Positions 44,814 through 54,854 of a stretch of 64,000 bases of DNA are shown here, one piece after another. The translations under genes were made by a program, and so were the position numbers. Origin of the DNA: Sandaracinaceae bacterium (GTDB lineage Bacteria > Myxococcota_A > Polyangia > Polyangiales > Sandaracinaceae). How positions within the stretch are numbered: the stretch's first letter is position 1; the number at the start of each line of letters is the position of its first letter. A model generated the notes under the pieces. That model was not told where the DNA came from. It saw only the letters and a program-made list of their open reading frames with translations, and searched no databases. The stretch spans positions 310,001 through 374,000 of the forward strand of contig JACKEC010000016.1 of the NCBI GenBank assembly GCA_020633195.1, in the 5' to 3' direction.

Positions 44814-45908
44814 TCAGGGCGTCGGAGCCCCCGAGACGCGGTGGACCTCGTGCGTCGGGATCTGAGGCTCGAGCGCGCGCAGATCGAGCGCGTCGAGGAC
44901 CGCCCCGCGGATCGCGCGGCCGCGGAGCACCACCTCGACCGGGCCCTCGGCGGGCACGAACACGCTGCGGGACCCGCCCGCCTCGAGTGAGCCCCCCGTC
45001 ACGTGGTCGGCCTGCGTGAGGAGCGCGACGGGCCGCTCGCCGTGCATCGGCTGATCGCCGAGCTCGAGGACGCGCTCGGCGATCACGGCTCCGTCGAGCT
45101 CGACGTCGACCCACAGCTCGCGCAGGAAGGTCGCCCCGGTGGGGACCGAGTGGCCCGCGCCGACGTTCGCGACGGTGACGGTCACGCCGCCCTCGGCGCG
45201 CTCTACGCGCAGCTCGAGCGCCTCGGCGAGGAGCCGTCGGGTCCGCTCGGCGGCGGCCGCGGCGACGTCCTCGGGGGCGCCCCACGGCGGATCGAAGCCG
45301 ACGAAGCGGTGGGAGCGGGTGGCTCGCGGCGCGCTCGCGTCGCTCGAGAGGAGGCGCTCGCCGTCCGCGGGGAGGTGGCAGCTCGCGCAGGTGCGGCCCT
45401 CGGCGGCGGCCGGCGACGCGCGGTACTCGGTGAGGGTCGGCTCGTTCACCAGGTTGGGGCCGGTGAGCTCGTGGCAGGTGCCGCAGAGGCTCGGCGAGGC
45501 GAGGAACGCGCCCGACCGGGTGCGGTGGGCCGGCGAAGGGGCCGCGTCGGCGAAGGGCCCGGCGATGCCCGCGCTCGGGTCGACGACGAGCGCTCCGTCG
45601 CGCTCCTCGTGGTTGCCGGTGGCGGCGTGGCAGGAGACGCAGCCGATGCCGTCGTCGCCCGGGTCGTGGGCGGGGGCGTGGCAGCCCTCGCAGGTGTCCC
45701 GCGCGAGCGCGCCCCACTCGGCCTCCACCTCGGGGAGGAGCGCGGCCAGGATCGGAGAGCGCGACGCGTTCGCGTGCGGCGACCCCTCCCACTGATCGAA
45801 GTGGTCCTCGTGGCACGACCCGCACGACGCGGCGTCGGAGCCGAGCGGGAGCGGCTCGTCGGCCGGCGGCGCGCAGCCGACGAGCAGCGCGAGGGCGAGG
45901 GCGCGCAC
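44814..45908 (-). CDS. Pentaheme c-type cytochrome lipoprotein
   Basis: The product is 364 aa with lipobox LLVGC (Cys about 12). Five CxxCH heme sites lie in the first 180 residues (CGSCH, CEGCH, CVSCH, CGTCH, CASCH), spaced as in cytochrome c554-like proteins. A beta-rich domain of about 170 residues without hemes follows. It is probably a periplasmic or surface electron carrier. It begins 1 base before the outer-membrane protein stop, so the two are co-transcribed. Confidence 0.82.
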   Translation of the reverse strand: MRALALALLVGCAPPADEPLPLGSDAASCGSCHEDHFDQWEGSPHANASRSPILAALLPEVEAEWGALARDTCEGCHAPAHDPGDDGIGCVSCHAATGNHEERDGALVVDPSAGIAGPFADAAPSPAHRTRSGAFLASPSLCGTCHELTGPNLVNEPTLTEYRASPAAAEGRTCASCHLPADGERLLSSDASAPRATRSHRFVGFDPPWGAPEDVAAAAAERTRRLLAEALELRVERAEGGVTVTVANVGAGHSVPTGATFLRELWVDVELDGAVIAERVLELGDQPMHGERPVALLTQADHVTGGSLEAGGSRSVFVPAEGPVEVVLRGRAIRGAVLDALDLRALEPQIPTHEVHRVSGAPTP

Positions 45909-45909
45909 G

Positions 45910-46533
45910 TCAGCGGCCGAGGTGGAACTGCACGCCGAGGTTGGCCTGCGCGTTCCAGAAGAAGGTGAACTCCTCGTCGACCCCGCCGGTCCAGTCGGCC
46001 GAGGCGCGGTCGTGCCCCATGTAGCCGTTGGCCTGCAGATCGAGGAACAGGCTGAACATCGAGTGGACCGCCCACTCGGCGCCGCCGCCGCCGTGGATCC
46101 CGAACAGCACGTCGTCGGCCCTCGGCGCGCCCTCCTGGGCGGGCTCCACGAAGCTCAGGATGTCGCAGAACCCGAGGAAGGCGCGGAGCCGCACGTCGCG
46201 GCCGAGGCGCACCGGGAAGAAGACGTTGAACCCGTTGGGGTAGTCGTGGCGGAAGCCCTGACCGGGCCAGTCGACGATGGTCGCCTCGAGGTACGCCTCG
46301 AGGCCGAGCGGGACGTCGTCGCCGAAGGGCTGCCAGCGGAGGCGCCCGCCGATGCCGCCGGCGAAGTAGGAGCCCGCGTGTCCGGTGCCGTAGAAGCCGA
46401 CCGCCCACTCGCGGTCGAAGGCGTCGATCTGGCTGTAGGGGGTGTCGTCGTCGGCGCGGACCGAGGTGGCCGAGCCGAGACCGAGGGTGAGGGCGAGAGC
46501 GGCGAGGAGGGCTTGGAAGCGCGTCATACCCAT
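45910..46533 (-). CDS. Putative outer-membrane protein paired with the cytochrome
   Basis: The product is 207 aa with a signal peptide (cut after TSVRA, about 28). The body alternates hydrophobic and aromatic residues over about ten strands and ends with FHLGR. The size suits an 8-10-stranded barrel. ATG at 46533 was chosen; ATG at 46527 is equally possible. It lies head-to-tail with the multiheme lipoprotein gene, so it may act as a porin or anchor for it; this is inference. Confidence 0.55.
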   Translation of the reverse strand: MGMTRFQALLAALALTLGLGSATSVRADDDTPYSQIDAFDREWAVGFYGTGHAGSYFAGGIGGRLRWQPFGDDVPLGLEAYLEATIVDWPGQGFRHDYPNGFNVFFPVRLGRDVRLRAFLGFCDILSFVEPAQEGAPRADDVLFGIHGGGGAEWAVHSMFSLFLDLQANGYMGHDRASADWTGGVDEEFTFFWNAQANLGVQFHLGR

Positions 46534-46608
46534 GCGTGGAGGTGGGGCGCGCCCGTTCTGAACAACCGAGTATTTTTTTTCGAGGGCCCGCTAGACTCGG
46601 CCAGCGCG

Positions 46609-47043
46609 ATGGACACCCGACACATCCTGGTCACGACCGACTTCTCCGACGCGGCCGCTGCGGCGCCCGAGGCGGCGGCGATCCTGCTGAAGCAGCTCGG
46701 GGGGACCGCGACGATCGTCCACGTGCTGTCGGTGGCGGACCTGCGCCTCGAGGCGGGCGAGCTCCAGCAGCCGCACCCCGAGGACGCCTCGCTCGAGGTC
46801 GCCGTCCACGAGCACCTCGACCGCGTGCGCGAGGAGCACTTCGCGGGCGTCGAGGGCGTCAAGACCGCGATGGTCCGGGGGCCGAGCCCGGCGGACGCCA
46901 TCTGCCGACTGGCGGAGGAGCTCGACGCCTCGCTCATCGTGATCGCCACGCGCGGCCGCGGCGGCCTCGCGCGCTTCCTCGTCGGCAGCGTGACGGAGCG
47001 CGTGGTCCGCCACGCGCCATGTGCCGTCTACGTCGTCCGCTGA
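46609..47043 (+). CDS. Universal stress protein (UspA family)
   Basis: The product is 144 aa from ATG at 46609. It is a single Usp domain: MDTRHILVTTDFSDAA at the start and the ATP-binding loop ATRGRGGLARFLVGSVTERV (about 108-127), which matches the G-x2-G-x9-G-(S/T) pattern of ATP-binding members. A -10-like TAGACT lies about 10 bases upstream and there is no ribosome site. An IR CCGAGT...ACTCGG brackets the T-run at 46572-46579 in the divergent promoter region. Confidence 0.85.
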   Translation: MDTRHILVTTDFSDAAAAAPEAAAILLKQLGGTATIVHVLSVADLRLEAGELQQPHPEDASLEVAVHEHLDRVREEHFAGVEGVKTAMVRGPSPADAICRLAEELDASLIVIATRGRGGLARFLVGSVTERVVRHAPCAVYVVR

Positions 47044-47070
47044 GAGGAAGACTAGGGCAAGAGCGACGAG

Positions 47071-47158
47071 CCCGAGCACGGTCCCCAGCCCGAGCACGGT
47101 CCCGGGCCCGAGCACGGTCCCGAGCCCGAGCACGGTCCCGAGCCCGAGCCCGAGCCCG
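47071..47158. repeat. 18-bp tandem repeat, four to five copies
   Basis: The unit CCCGAGCACGGTCCCGAG recurs every 18 bases from 47071 (starts at 47071, 47089, 47107, 47125) and fades into AGCCCG hexamers. It begins 28 bases after the usp stop and is followed by C-rich runs to about 47210. It is not part of a supported gene, and the pattern suggests slippage. Confidence 0.8.
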
Positions 47159-47472
47159 CTCCCCGTTCCCCGTCCCAGTTCCCCGTTCCCCCGTCCCGGC
47201 TCCCGCTCCCCACTCCCCATTCACGTTCGAGTCCCATGGAGGCCGTGGCCGCGCGTAGCGCGGCCGGGCCGACCGGCGCGCTCCGCGCGCCGTCCGGCGC
47301 GAAGCGCCGCCCCTCCGTCGTAGGCGCGAAGCGCCGGAGACGGAGGCCGAGGGGGAGAGCCGGCGCCGCAGGCGCCGGCTCGGGGGACTGGAGTCCCCCG
47401 GGGGTCGAGGAATCCCACGGGCCCATCCTTCTCTGGCGGGCCCACCATACTGACGGCCGGGGGCGCAGCCCC
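47159..47472. other. GC-rich stretch without a supported gene
   Basis: C-runs interrupted by TT and AG (about 47159-47215) are followed by clustered short inverted repeats of GCGCG/CGCGC and CGAAGCGCCG type (about 47230-47400). Long frames are open on both strands because of the high GC content, but their codons are Arg/Ala/Pro runs with no signal peptide, ribosome site or family pattern. No gene is called here. Confidence 0.6.
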
Positions 47473-47795
47473 CGCCTCGCGCGCAGCGCGAGAACACGAC
47501 AGCTCGCGGAGTCGACGTCGCTCACGCCTCATCAAGTGACGAAACTGACGAAGAGCGTCCCTAGGTCTCCGAGCTTTCTCCGCCTCGCGCGCAGCGCGAG
47601 AACACGACAGCTCGCGGAGTCGACGTCGGTCACGCCTCATCAAGTGACGAAACTGACGAAGAGCGTCCCCAGGTCTCCGAGCTTTCTCCGCCTCGCGCGC
47701 AGCGCGAGAACACGACAGCTCGCGGAGTCGACGTCGGTCACGGCTCATGAACTGACGAAACTGACGAAGAGCGTCCCCAGGTCTCCGAGCTTTCT
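47473..47795. repeat. Three tandem copies of a 108-bp unit
   Basis: Copies start at 47473, 47581 and 47689 and differ by only a few bases (third copy has changes near its middle: CACGGCTCATGAACTGACG instead of the ATCAAG form). Each unit contains the palindrome CTCGCGC-GCA-GCGCGAG and the segment GACGAAACTGACGAAGAGCG. The period is a multiple of three, so long frames stay open through all copies on both strands, but no start with a ribosome site is seen. It lies just before the small membrane-protein gene at 47883. Confidence 0.85.
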
Positions 47796-47882
47796 CGCCC
47801 CCGCGCGGCATGATGGAATCCACGTCCCGGCGGTCCGGTTCGAAGAATGCGAGCCGCGGTCCCCGGGTTGAGGACCCACACC

Positions 47883-48323
47883 ATGACCCCGACCTTCTCC
47901 GAATCCGCCCCCGACCTCACCGCCGACGACGTACAGCAGCTCAAGCTCCTGTCGTGGGGGCACTTCATCCTCGGGGGGCTCACCGTGCTGTGCGGCTTCT
48001 TCCCCTTCATTCACCTCGCGGTCGGGATCGGGATGGTGAGCGGCGAGATGGGCGGACGCCCCGAGCCGGCGGGGTGGATCTTCGTCGCCGTCGCGTCGGC
48101 GCTGATCGCGTTCTTCTGGGCGACCGCCGGGCTCACGATCTACGCAGGCCGCTGCCTGCGCGAGCAGCGCAAGCGGACGCTCTGCTTCGCGGTGGCGATC
48201 CTGCAGTGCGTCTTCTTCCAGCCGATCGGGCTCGTGCTCGGGGTCTTCTCGATCATCGTCCTCATCCGGCCCAGCGTGAAGGCGGCCTTCGAGCGCGCCG
48301 AGGGCGCCCCCGTGGCGTTCTAG
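47883..48323 (+). CDS. Small polytopic membrane protein
   Basis: The product is 146 aa from ATG at 47883. A polar start (MTPTFSESAPDLTADDVQQ) is followed by about four membrane helices (LLSWGHFILGGLTVLCGFF, FIHLAVGIGMV, WIFVAVASALIAFFWATAG, LCFAVAILQCVFFQPIGLV). The pattern is that of small DUF-type membrane proteins seen in myxobacteria; no function is recognised. It converges with the ECF-associated gene 8 bases downstream. Confidence 0.65.
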   Translation: MTPTFSESAPDLTADDVQQLKLLSWGHFILGGLTVLCGFFPFIHLAVGIGMVSGEMGGRPEPAGWIFVAVASALIAFFWATAGLTIYAGRCLREQRKRTLCFAVAILQCVFFQPIGLVLGVFSIIVLIRPSVKAAFERAEGAPVAF

Positions 48324-48331
48324 GGCGCGTT

Positions 48332-49033
48332 CTAGGGCTCGAGGAGGACCTCGAGCCGGCGGAGGTGGGCCGAGCGGGGCCACTGACGACGGAAGGCGGC
48401 CGCGCGCGTCCGCGCCTCGGGGTCGCGGCCGAGCCGGTGGAGCGCGTCGATCGCGACGACCTCGCGCTCCTGCGCGAGGGTGCCCGGTCCGAAGCGGCGC
48501 TCGTGCTCGCGGGTGAGCGCGAGCGCGGCGCCTGGATCGCTGCGCAACGCGTCTTGCGAGCGACGGATGAGCGCGAGCTCGGCGGCGGGGTCGGTCTCGT
48601 ACTGTCGCGGCCGCGACGGGACGGGGGTGGGCTCCGCGGGCGGGTCCTCGACGACGTCCTCCGGGACGTCGACGCCGAGCGGCACGGGCGGCTCGACGAC
48701 GGGCGCCTCGATCACGGGGGCCTCGACGGGCGGCGGGCGGGGAGGGCGGGGATCGTCGGGGGTCGCGACGAAGAGGACGGCCGCCACGCCGGCCGCGGCG
48801 AGGCCGAGCCCGGCGATCGCCTTGGCCGCCGCGGAGCCTCCGCCGCCGAGCGCGGGGCTGGGATCCGCGGGCGGGCCTCCCCCGCCTCCGGGGCCGAGGA
48901 GCGGCCCGAGGCGGGCCGCGAGCGCGTCGAGCTGAGCCTCCGAGGGGAGCTCCGCGCGCCCGGCCTCGAGGGCGCCGCGCATCGTCTCGTCGGTCGACGG
49001 ATCGTCGAGCAGGCGGGGCGGCGGCTGCGTCAT
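48332..49033 (-). CDS. Membrane partner of the ECF sigma factor (possible anti-sigma)
   Basis: The product is 233 aa starting within the ATGA overlap with the sigma gene stop. About 65 cytoplasmic residues come first, then one membrane helix (about 68-90), a Pro/Glu/Val linker and a helical C-terminal domain of about 80 residues with TPR-like spacing. No ZAS zinc motif (HxxxCxxC) is visible, so if it is an anti-sigma factor it is not of the ZAS type. Position, overlap and topology support a role in ECF control. Confidence 0.6.
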   Translation of the reverse strand: MTQPPPRLLDDPSTDETMRGALEAGRAELPSEAQLDALAARLGPLLGPGGGGGPPADPSPALGGGGSAAAKAIAGLGLAAAGVAAVLFVATPDDPRPPRPPPVEAPVIEAPVVEPPVPLGVDVPEDVVEDPPAEPTPVPSRPRQYETDPAAELALIRRSQDALRSDPGAALALTREHERRFGPGTLAQEREVVAIDALHRLGRDPEARTRAAAFRRQWPRSAHLRRLEVLLEP

Positions 49034-49557
49034 TGGACGTCTCCCACGAGGCGCGTCATCTCCGCCTGCACGAGCTTGCGGGCGGCGTAGAGGCGCGAGT
49101 ACGCGGTCTGGAGCGGGCAGCCGAGCGCCTCGACGATCTGCGGCATGTCGAGCTCCTCGATCTCGTAGAGGACGAAGACCGCGCGCTTGTCGTCGTCGAG
49201 GGTCTCGAGGGCGCGGTCGAGCAGGGCGCGGGCTTGCTCCCGAGCGAGGTCGTTCAGCTGGGGCGCGCTGTGGCGCTCGTCGGGCACCCGCTCGGTCGGC
49301 TGCTCCCGCCGCACGTGCGCGCGCTTGCGGTGATCGGACGCGACGCGGACGCAGATCCCGTAGATCCAGGTGCTCAGCGCCGACCGGCCCTCGAAGGTGG
49401 GCAGCTTGCGGTGGACGATCACGAACACCTCCTGCGACAGGTCCTCCACGTCGGCCTCGCGGACGCCGAGGCGCCGCAGCGCACGCCAGACGAGCGGCGC
49501 GTGCTCGCGGAAGATCACCGCGAAGGGCGGTGAGCTCGTCTGGGTGGAGGCTTCCAT
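49030..49557 (-). CDS. ECF-type RNA polymerase sigma factor
   Basis: The product is 175 aa from ATG at 49557. Region 2 contains VWRALRRLGVREADVEDLSQEVFVIVHR (split here as VEDLSQEVFVIV core) and STWIYGICVRVASDHRKR; region 4 has LYEIEELDMPQIVEALG and the recognition helix TAYSRLYAARKLVQ. Length and lack of region 3 fit the ECF group. Its stop overlaps the membrane partner gene by four bases. Confidence 0.88.
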   Translation of the reverse strand: MEASTQTSSPPFAVIFREHAPLVWRALRRLGVREADVEDLSQEVFVIVHRKLPTFEGRSALSTWIYGICVRVASDHRKRAHVRREQPTERVPDERHSAPQLNDLAREQARALLDRALETLDDDKRAVFVLYEIEELDMPQIVEALGCPLQTAYSRLYAARKLVQAEMTRLVGDVQ

Positions 49558-49607
49558 GCGAGAGGTGTGTGGAGGCAGGCCCGCCGCGTTCTGATCCGAG
49601 CGCGCGA

Positions 49608-51002
49608 TCAGTCCACGTGCACGCCGATCCCGAGGTCGAGCATGCCCGCGACGGGCTCGGGGGCGTAGACCTGCGTGGAGGCGCCGCCCGCGGTCGCGAC
49701 GTAGGCGTCGTGCCGGAACGGGACCAGCAGGTGCAGGGCGGCCCGGATCGTCAGCGGCCCGATGACGTCCCAGTGGCCGCGCAGGGCGGCGTGGGCCTGG
49801 CCGATCAGGCGCTCGCTCTCGGCGATGTTCAGGCCCCCGCCGATCACGATGACGGCGCCCGCGTCGGCGCCGATGCAGCCGTGCAGCGCGAGCCCGTTCT
49901 CGCGGAACCAGAGCGGGCAGATCTGCAGCCCCGCGTGGACGTGCAGGAAGTCCACCGGCCCCATCGCGCTCTCGGCGCGCGAGAACGGGAAGAGCGCGCC
50001 CTCCACCGCGATCGGGACGAAGTTGGGCGCCCGCAGGATGATCGTGCTCTGGCCGCCGATCATCGGCGTCGGCAACAGCCCGACCTCGCCGACGAGGGTG
50101 GCGTCGACCTCGAAGCGCCAGCCCGAATTCGGCTCCGGCTCGGCGGGGACGGGCACCTCGACGGTCCGCACGACGACCCGCGGCTCGGGCTCCGCCGGCG
50201 GGTTCGGCTCGGGCTCGGGCTCCGGCTCGGGCTCGGGCTCCGGCTCGGGCGCCGTCAGCGGGTCGATCATCAGCGCGATGGTGACCGCCGCCATCTCGCC
50301 GAGCTGGTCGCAGCTCGCCTCGTCGCTGTCGAGGGTCCGCTCGCCGAGGCTCGCGCCGTCGGCGTCGACGACCTGGATCACCGCTCGCCAGCCCGCGCCG
50401 ACCCGCTCGACGCGGCCCTCCACCGAGAGGCCGCCGTCGGCCGCGGAGACGAAGACGTCGCGCTCGAGGCGCTCCTCGACCGCGCGCGCGAGCGCGGCGC
50501 TCGCGATGCAGGACTCCGCGCCGTCGAGCCGGACCCAGCTCAGGGACGAGGTCCGCGCCTGCTTCTTTCGGCCGTCCGAGGGCCTCGTGATCGCGGCGCC
50601 GACCTCGAGCACCGCGGACGCCTCGGCGGTCACGGCCGCGCATCGCGCCGCGCACGCGTACCCGCTCACCCGCACCCGGACGACCGCCGCGCCCGCCTCT
50701 CGGGCGACGACGGGGATGCGGAACTCGAGCACGTCGGCGCTGGGATCGGTCGCCTCGGCGCGCATCAGGCGCCCTCGCACGACCTCGATCGCGGTCCCCT
50801 CGCTGCTCGGGGTGAGGAGCACGGGGTGCCCGCAGAGCGGCTCGTCGGCGTCGCAGTGCCCGGCCTCGTAGACCCGCGCGATGATCTCCGTGCGATCCCC
50901 GCGCGTGAGGCTCGGCGGCGCCTCGAGCTCCACGCGCAGCTGCGCCGTCGCCGTCAGCGGCGCGACGAGGACGAGGAGCGAGGCGAGCGCGGCGCGAGTC
51001 AC
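49608..51002 (-). CDS. Secreted protein with EP-linker and barrel-like C-terminus
   Basis: The product is 464 aa from GTG at 51002, overlapping the upstream gene's stop as GTGA. It has a signal peptide (cut near TATAQ), a beta-type domain with Cys pairs (about 20-120) and a second domain (about 140-245) that includes SCIASAALARAVEERL. A Pro-Glu linker of about 20 residues and a C-terminal strand-rich half (about 285-464), ending in GVHVD like a small barrel, complete it. It may be a periplasm-spanning outer-membrane protein. No family is recognised. Confidence 0.6.
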   Translation of the reverse strand: MTRAALASLLVLVAPLTATAQLRVELEAPPSLTRGDRTEIIARVYEAGHCDADEPLCGHPVLLTPSSEGTAIEVVRGRLMRAEATDPSADVLEFRIPVVAREAGAAVVRVRVSGYACAARCAAVTAEASAVLEVGAAITRPSDGRKKQARTSSLSWVRLDGAESCIASAALARAVEERLERDVFVSAADGGLSVEGRVERVGAGWRAVIQVVDADGASLGERTLDSDEASCDQLGEMAAVTIALMIDPLTAPEPEPEPEPEPEPEPNPPAEPEPRVVVRTVEVPVPAEPEPNSGWRFEVDATLVGEVGLLPTPMIGGQSTIILRAPNFVPIAVEGALFPFSRAESAMGPVDFLHVHAGLQICPLWFRENGLALHGCIGADAGAVIVIGGGLNIAESERLIGQAHAALRGHWDVIGPLTIRAALHLLVPFRHDAYVATAGGASTQVYAPEPVAGMLDLGIGVHVD

Positions 51003-52429
51003 GGCGGCGGGATCGACACGTAGACGCTGACGACCTCGGGCGAGAACCCGTCGTCGAGGGGCAGGGTCTGGTTCGAGAACGCCGCCGTGTTCGCCGACAC
51101 CAGCCGGACGTAGAGGCCGATCTCCGCGGTCGCGGCCACGCCGAGGTCGGCGAGCGCGATCTCGGTCTCGCACACTTCCGTCCCGCAGACGGTGGCCCCG
51201 GGGAGGTTCGTGAACGTCGACGGGTCGAAGAGCGAGCGCCAGCCCATGCGGTCGTCGCCGACGGCCGCCGTCCGATCCATGTCGAGCGTCCCCCACGCCG
51301 CGTCGATCCGCAGCTCCGAGGGCAGGACCATCGACTTGCTGAGCGCGGTGTCGAGGGCGCCCACGAAGTCGTCGAGCGGGGTGGGGCTCGCGAGCCCGTC
51401 CACGCCCGACACGTCGTTGTCGACGTACATCACGAACGCGTGGTCGGCGCCGAGCGTGCCGCGGAGCGCGACGCGCAGCGACACCGAGTCCCGCAGGACG
51501 TAGAGCGCCTGCGCCTGGTCTCCAGCGAAGGCGCCGGTGCCCGTCGTGGACTGCTCGAACAGGGTGGCGGCGGCCCACTCGTCGGCGGGGTCGATCACCC
51601 CGTCGAGCACGATCCCCGTCGGGGTCGAGCCGTCGAGGCCTCCGTCCGCCACGCCGCCGTCCGTCACCGTCGATCCGTCGTCGATCTCGTAGAGAACGTT
51701 CACGACCCCGGGCGCCGAGGCGTCGTCGCCGGGGAGCGTCTGGTTCGCCCAGCCCCCCGCGGTGTGCGCGATGCGCGCGAACATGGCGAGGGTCCGGGGC
51801 CGCGCCCCGCCGAGCTCCGCGAGGGGGATGGAGGTCTCGCACGCGGTGTCGGAGCAGACCGTCGGCGCGGTCTCCGCCGCGACCCAGGTGAAGCGGTCGG
51901 GCGTCCCGAGGTTTCGCCAGCCGGTCTCGGCGTCGAGCCCCACCGAGGTGCGCGGCATGGAGGTGGTGCCCCACGCGAAGTCGGCGCGGAAGTCGGTCGG
52001 CGTCACCACGGGGCTCGAGAGATCGGCGTCGAGCGCGCCGTCCTCGTCGGTGAGCGACGCGAGGTCGTCGACGCCGTCGGCGCCGCCGAGGGTGTGGTCG
52101 ACGTAGAGCACGAGGGTGTCGCCGTCGGCGAGCGTCCCCTCGACGCCGACGTAGAGCGCGTCGTCCACGACCCGCGCCACGAGGCGCGTCAGGACGCTGC
52201 CGTCGGTGTCCGTGGGGGTGTTCGAGCGTGCGGCGGTGGCCCCCGCCCACTCGGCGTCGTCGAGGGTCCCGTCGACCACCGGGGCCGAGGAGCCGCCGTC
52301 CCGCCGCGTGGGCACGCCGGCGTCCATGGGGAGGCGGGGGCCCGCGTCGCCGCCCGGCGGCGGCGGGATCACCCGGTCCTCGCAACCGAGCGACAGCAGG
52401 ACCAGGCCGACGACGAGGAGCGCGCGCAC
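50999..52429 (-). CDS. Lipoprotein with two CBM9-like domains
   Basis: The product is 476 aa from GTG at 52429, 11 bases after the beta-helix gene stop. The lipobox is LLSLGC. Two related domains (about 50-245 and 275-476) each begin with a VxDGxxDxxEWA-like strand (VVDGTLDDAEWAGATA; VLDGVIDPADEWAAATL), then LYVGVEG / LRVALRG strands, an FDPST-type or RFTW patch and a C-terminal strand with 'NQTLPxDDG'. The strand order is that of family-9 carbohydrate-binding modules. It may bind sugars or proteins at the surface. Confidence 0.68.
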   Translation of the reverse strand: MRALLVVGLVLLSLGCEDRVIPPPPGGDAGPRLPMDAGVPTRRDGGSSAPVVDGTLDDAEWAGATAARSNTPTDTDGSVLTRLVARVVDDALYVGVEGTLADGDTLVLYVDHTLGGADGVDDLASLTDEDGALDADLSSPVVTPTDFRADFAWGTTSMPRTSVGLDAETGWRNLGTPDRFTWVAAETAPTVCSDTACETSIPLAELGGARPRTLAMFARIAHTAGGWANQTLPGDDASAPGVVNVLYEIDDGSTVTDGGVADGGLDGSTPTGIVLDGVIDPADEWAAATLFEQSTTGTGAFAGDQAQALYVLRDSVSLRVALRGTLGADHAFVMYVDNDVSGVDGLASPTPLDDFVGALDTALSKSMVLPSELRIDAAWGTLDMDRTAAVGDDRMGWRSLFDPSTFTNLPGATVCGTEVCETEIALADLGVAATAEIGLYVRLVSANTAAFSNQTLPLDDGFSPEVVSVYVSIPPP

Positions 52430-52440
52430 GGAGGCGAAGG

Positions 52441-53616
<1,176 letters not shown>

Positions 53617-53652
53617 CGGTGTCCCTCCGCGCGACAGCGTAGCGGTCCTCGG

Positions 53653-54756
53653 TCAATCCGCGTAGGGGATGACCTCGTAGGGGCGACGGGTCCCGAGCCA
53701 GCGCATCAAGTTGACGGTCGGGCGCCCGTCGTCGTCGTAGTCGATCCGGCAGTAGGTCAGGCCGCTGTCCTGGCCGAGGTGGCGGATGTCGAGGTTGATC
53801 ATCTTCATCCACGTGCCGGTGTTGATGAGCAGCTTGCCGTTAGGCAGCTGGCGAAAGCGCGGCCCGTGGCTGTGGCCGACGATGAGCGTGTTGACGCCGC
53901 GCATCTTCTTGAGCGCGCGCACCGCCGCCTCGTCGAAGCCGCCGAGCGCGAAGATCTCCTGCCGCAGCATCTCGGGGACGTTGCGGAGCCGGTCGCGCCA
54001 CGCGGCGAGGTTGAAGAGGCGCCTCCGGAACCAGTAGAGGCCCGAGTGGTAGAGGAAGCGCAGCACGAACATCGTGTCGAACAGGAGCGCCGCGACGAGG
54101 AAGCGGCTCAGCGGCTGGATCCGGTCGACGTGCGAGCGGAGCGCCTTGGCCGGGTTCATCACCTCGAGGATCCACAGGCTCCCCCAGGGGAGGTCGAGGA
54201 TCTCGGTGCCGTCGCGCTTCTTGCGGGTCATCCGGTCGTAGTCGACGCGGTGGATGTGCTCGAGCTGGTGGCCGTGTCGGATCTGGATCCCCTCCGGCAG
54301 GTAGTAGGTGTCGCTCGACGTGACGAAGTGGACGCGCTCGCCCGCGGAGCCGGGGGCGACCATTCGCTTGAAGAGCTCCTGCGGCCCCGGGAACCACATC
54401 TCGAGGTCGTGGTTGCCCGGCAAGAACACGAGGCGGCGCCGGTCCTTGGCCATGAAGCCCTTGAGCGCGTGCACGAAGCGCGGGTGCCCGTCGAGGCACT
54501 GACGGAGCTTGTCGGTCGCCATCCCGTCGGTGATCTCGGTCGGCCAGACGCCGCCGATCTTGACCTTGAGCAGGTCGAAGATGTCGCCGTTCATGATCAG
54601 CTCGACCTCACCGTCGGCGCCGGCGGCGTCGTCGTAGTGAGCCAACAGCTCGGCGAACGCGTCGTCGTGGTGGAAGTCCTCGAAGACGTTGCTCTCCCCC
54701 GGGCGGCTGCCCGTGCCGAGGTGGAGGTCGCTGACGACGAGGCGGGTGAGCGTCAT
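53653..54756 (-). CDS. LpxH-like metallophosphoesterase
   Basis: The product is 367 aa from ATG at 54756. The two-metal site is intact: DLHLG (about 10-14), NGDIFD (about 56-61), GNHD (about 114-117), RHGHQ (about 160-164) and GHSHGP (about 294-299). This matches calcineurin-type phosphoesterases of the LpxH/UDP-2,3-diacylglucosamine pyrophosphatase branch. LpxH is about 240 aa, so an insertion of about 100 residues (175-285) with an amphipathic or membrane-proximal helix is extra. Lipid A assembly is plausible but not proven. Confidence 0.78.
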   Translation of the reverse strand: MTLTRLVVSDLHLGTGSRPGESNVFEDFHHDDAFAELLAHYDDAAGADGEVELIMNGDIFDLLKVKIGGVWPTEITDGMATDKLRQCLDGHPRFVHALKGFMAKDRRRLVFLPGNHDLEMWFPGPQELFKRMVAPGSAGERVHFVTSSDTYYLPEGIQIRHGHQLEHIHRVDYDRMTRKKRDGTEILDLPWGSLWILEVMNPAKALRSHVDRIQPLSRFLVAALLFDTMFVLRFLYHSGLYWFRRRLFNLAAWRDRLRNVPEMLRQEIFALGGFDEAAVRALKKMRGVNTLIVGHSHGPRFRQLPNGKLLINTGTWMKMINLDIRHLGQDSGLTYCRIDYDDDGRPTVNLMRWLGTRRPYEVIPYAD

Positions 54757-54854
54757 CGGGGGCCGAAGGGTAGCGCGGCTGGTCCGGCCGCGCGCGTCGT
54801 GTTCCGCCGGGCGGTCGACGCTCGCGCGCCCAGTCGCTAGGTTGACCCTCGGTC

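Noticed and set aside
47071..47158. A CRISPR array
   Set aside because: The 18-bp units are contiguous with no unique spacers.
47473..47795. A tandem hammerhead ribozyme array
   Set aside because: Each copy has CTGACGA, which fits the first hammerhead core, but after the possible stem II there is no GAAA in the required place and no cleavage triplet with stem III.
47221..47871. Long open frames of about 200 codons on both strands across the 108-bp repeats
   Set aside because: They are open because the repeat length is a multiple of three and GC content is high; there is no ribosome site, signal peptide or family pattern, and the two strands exclude each other.
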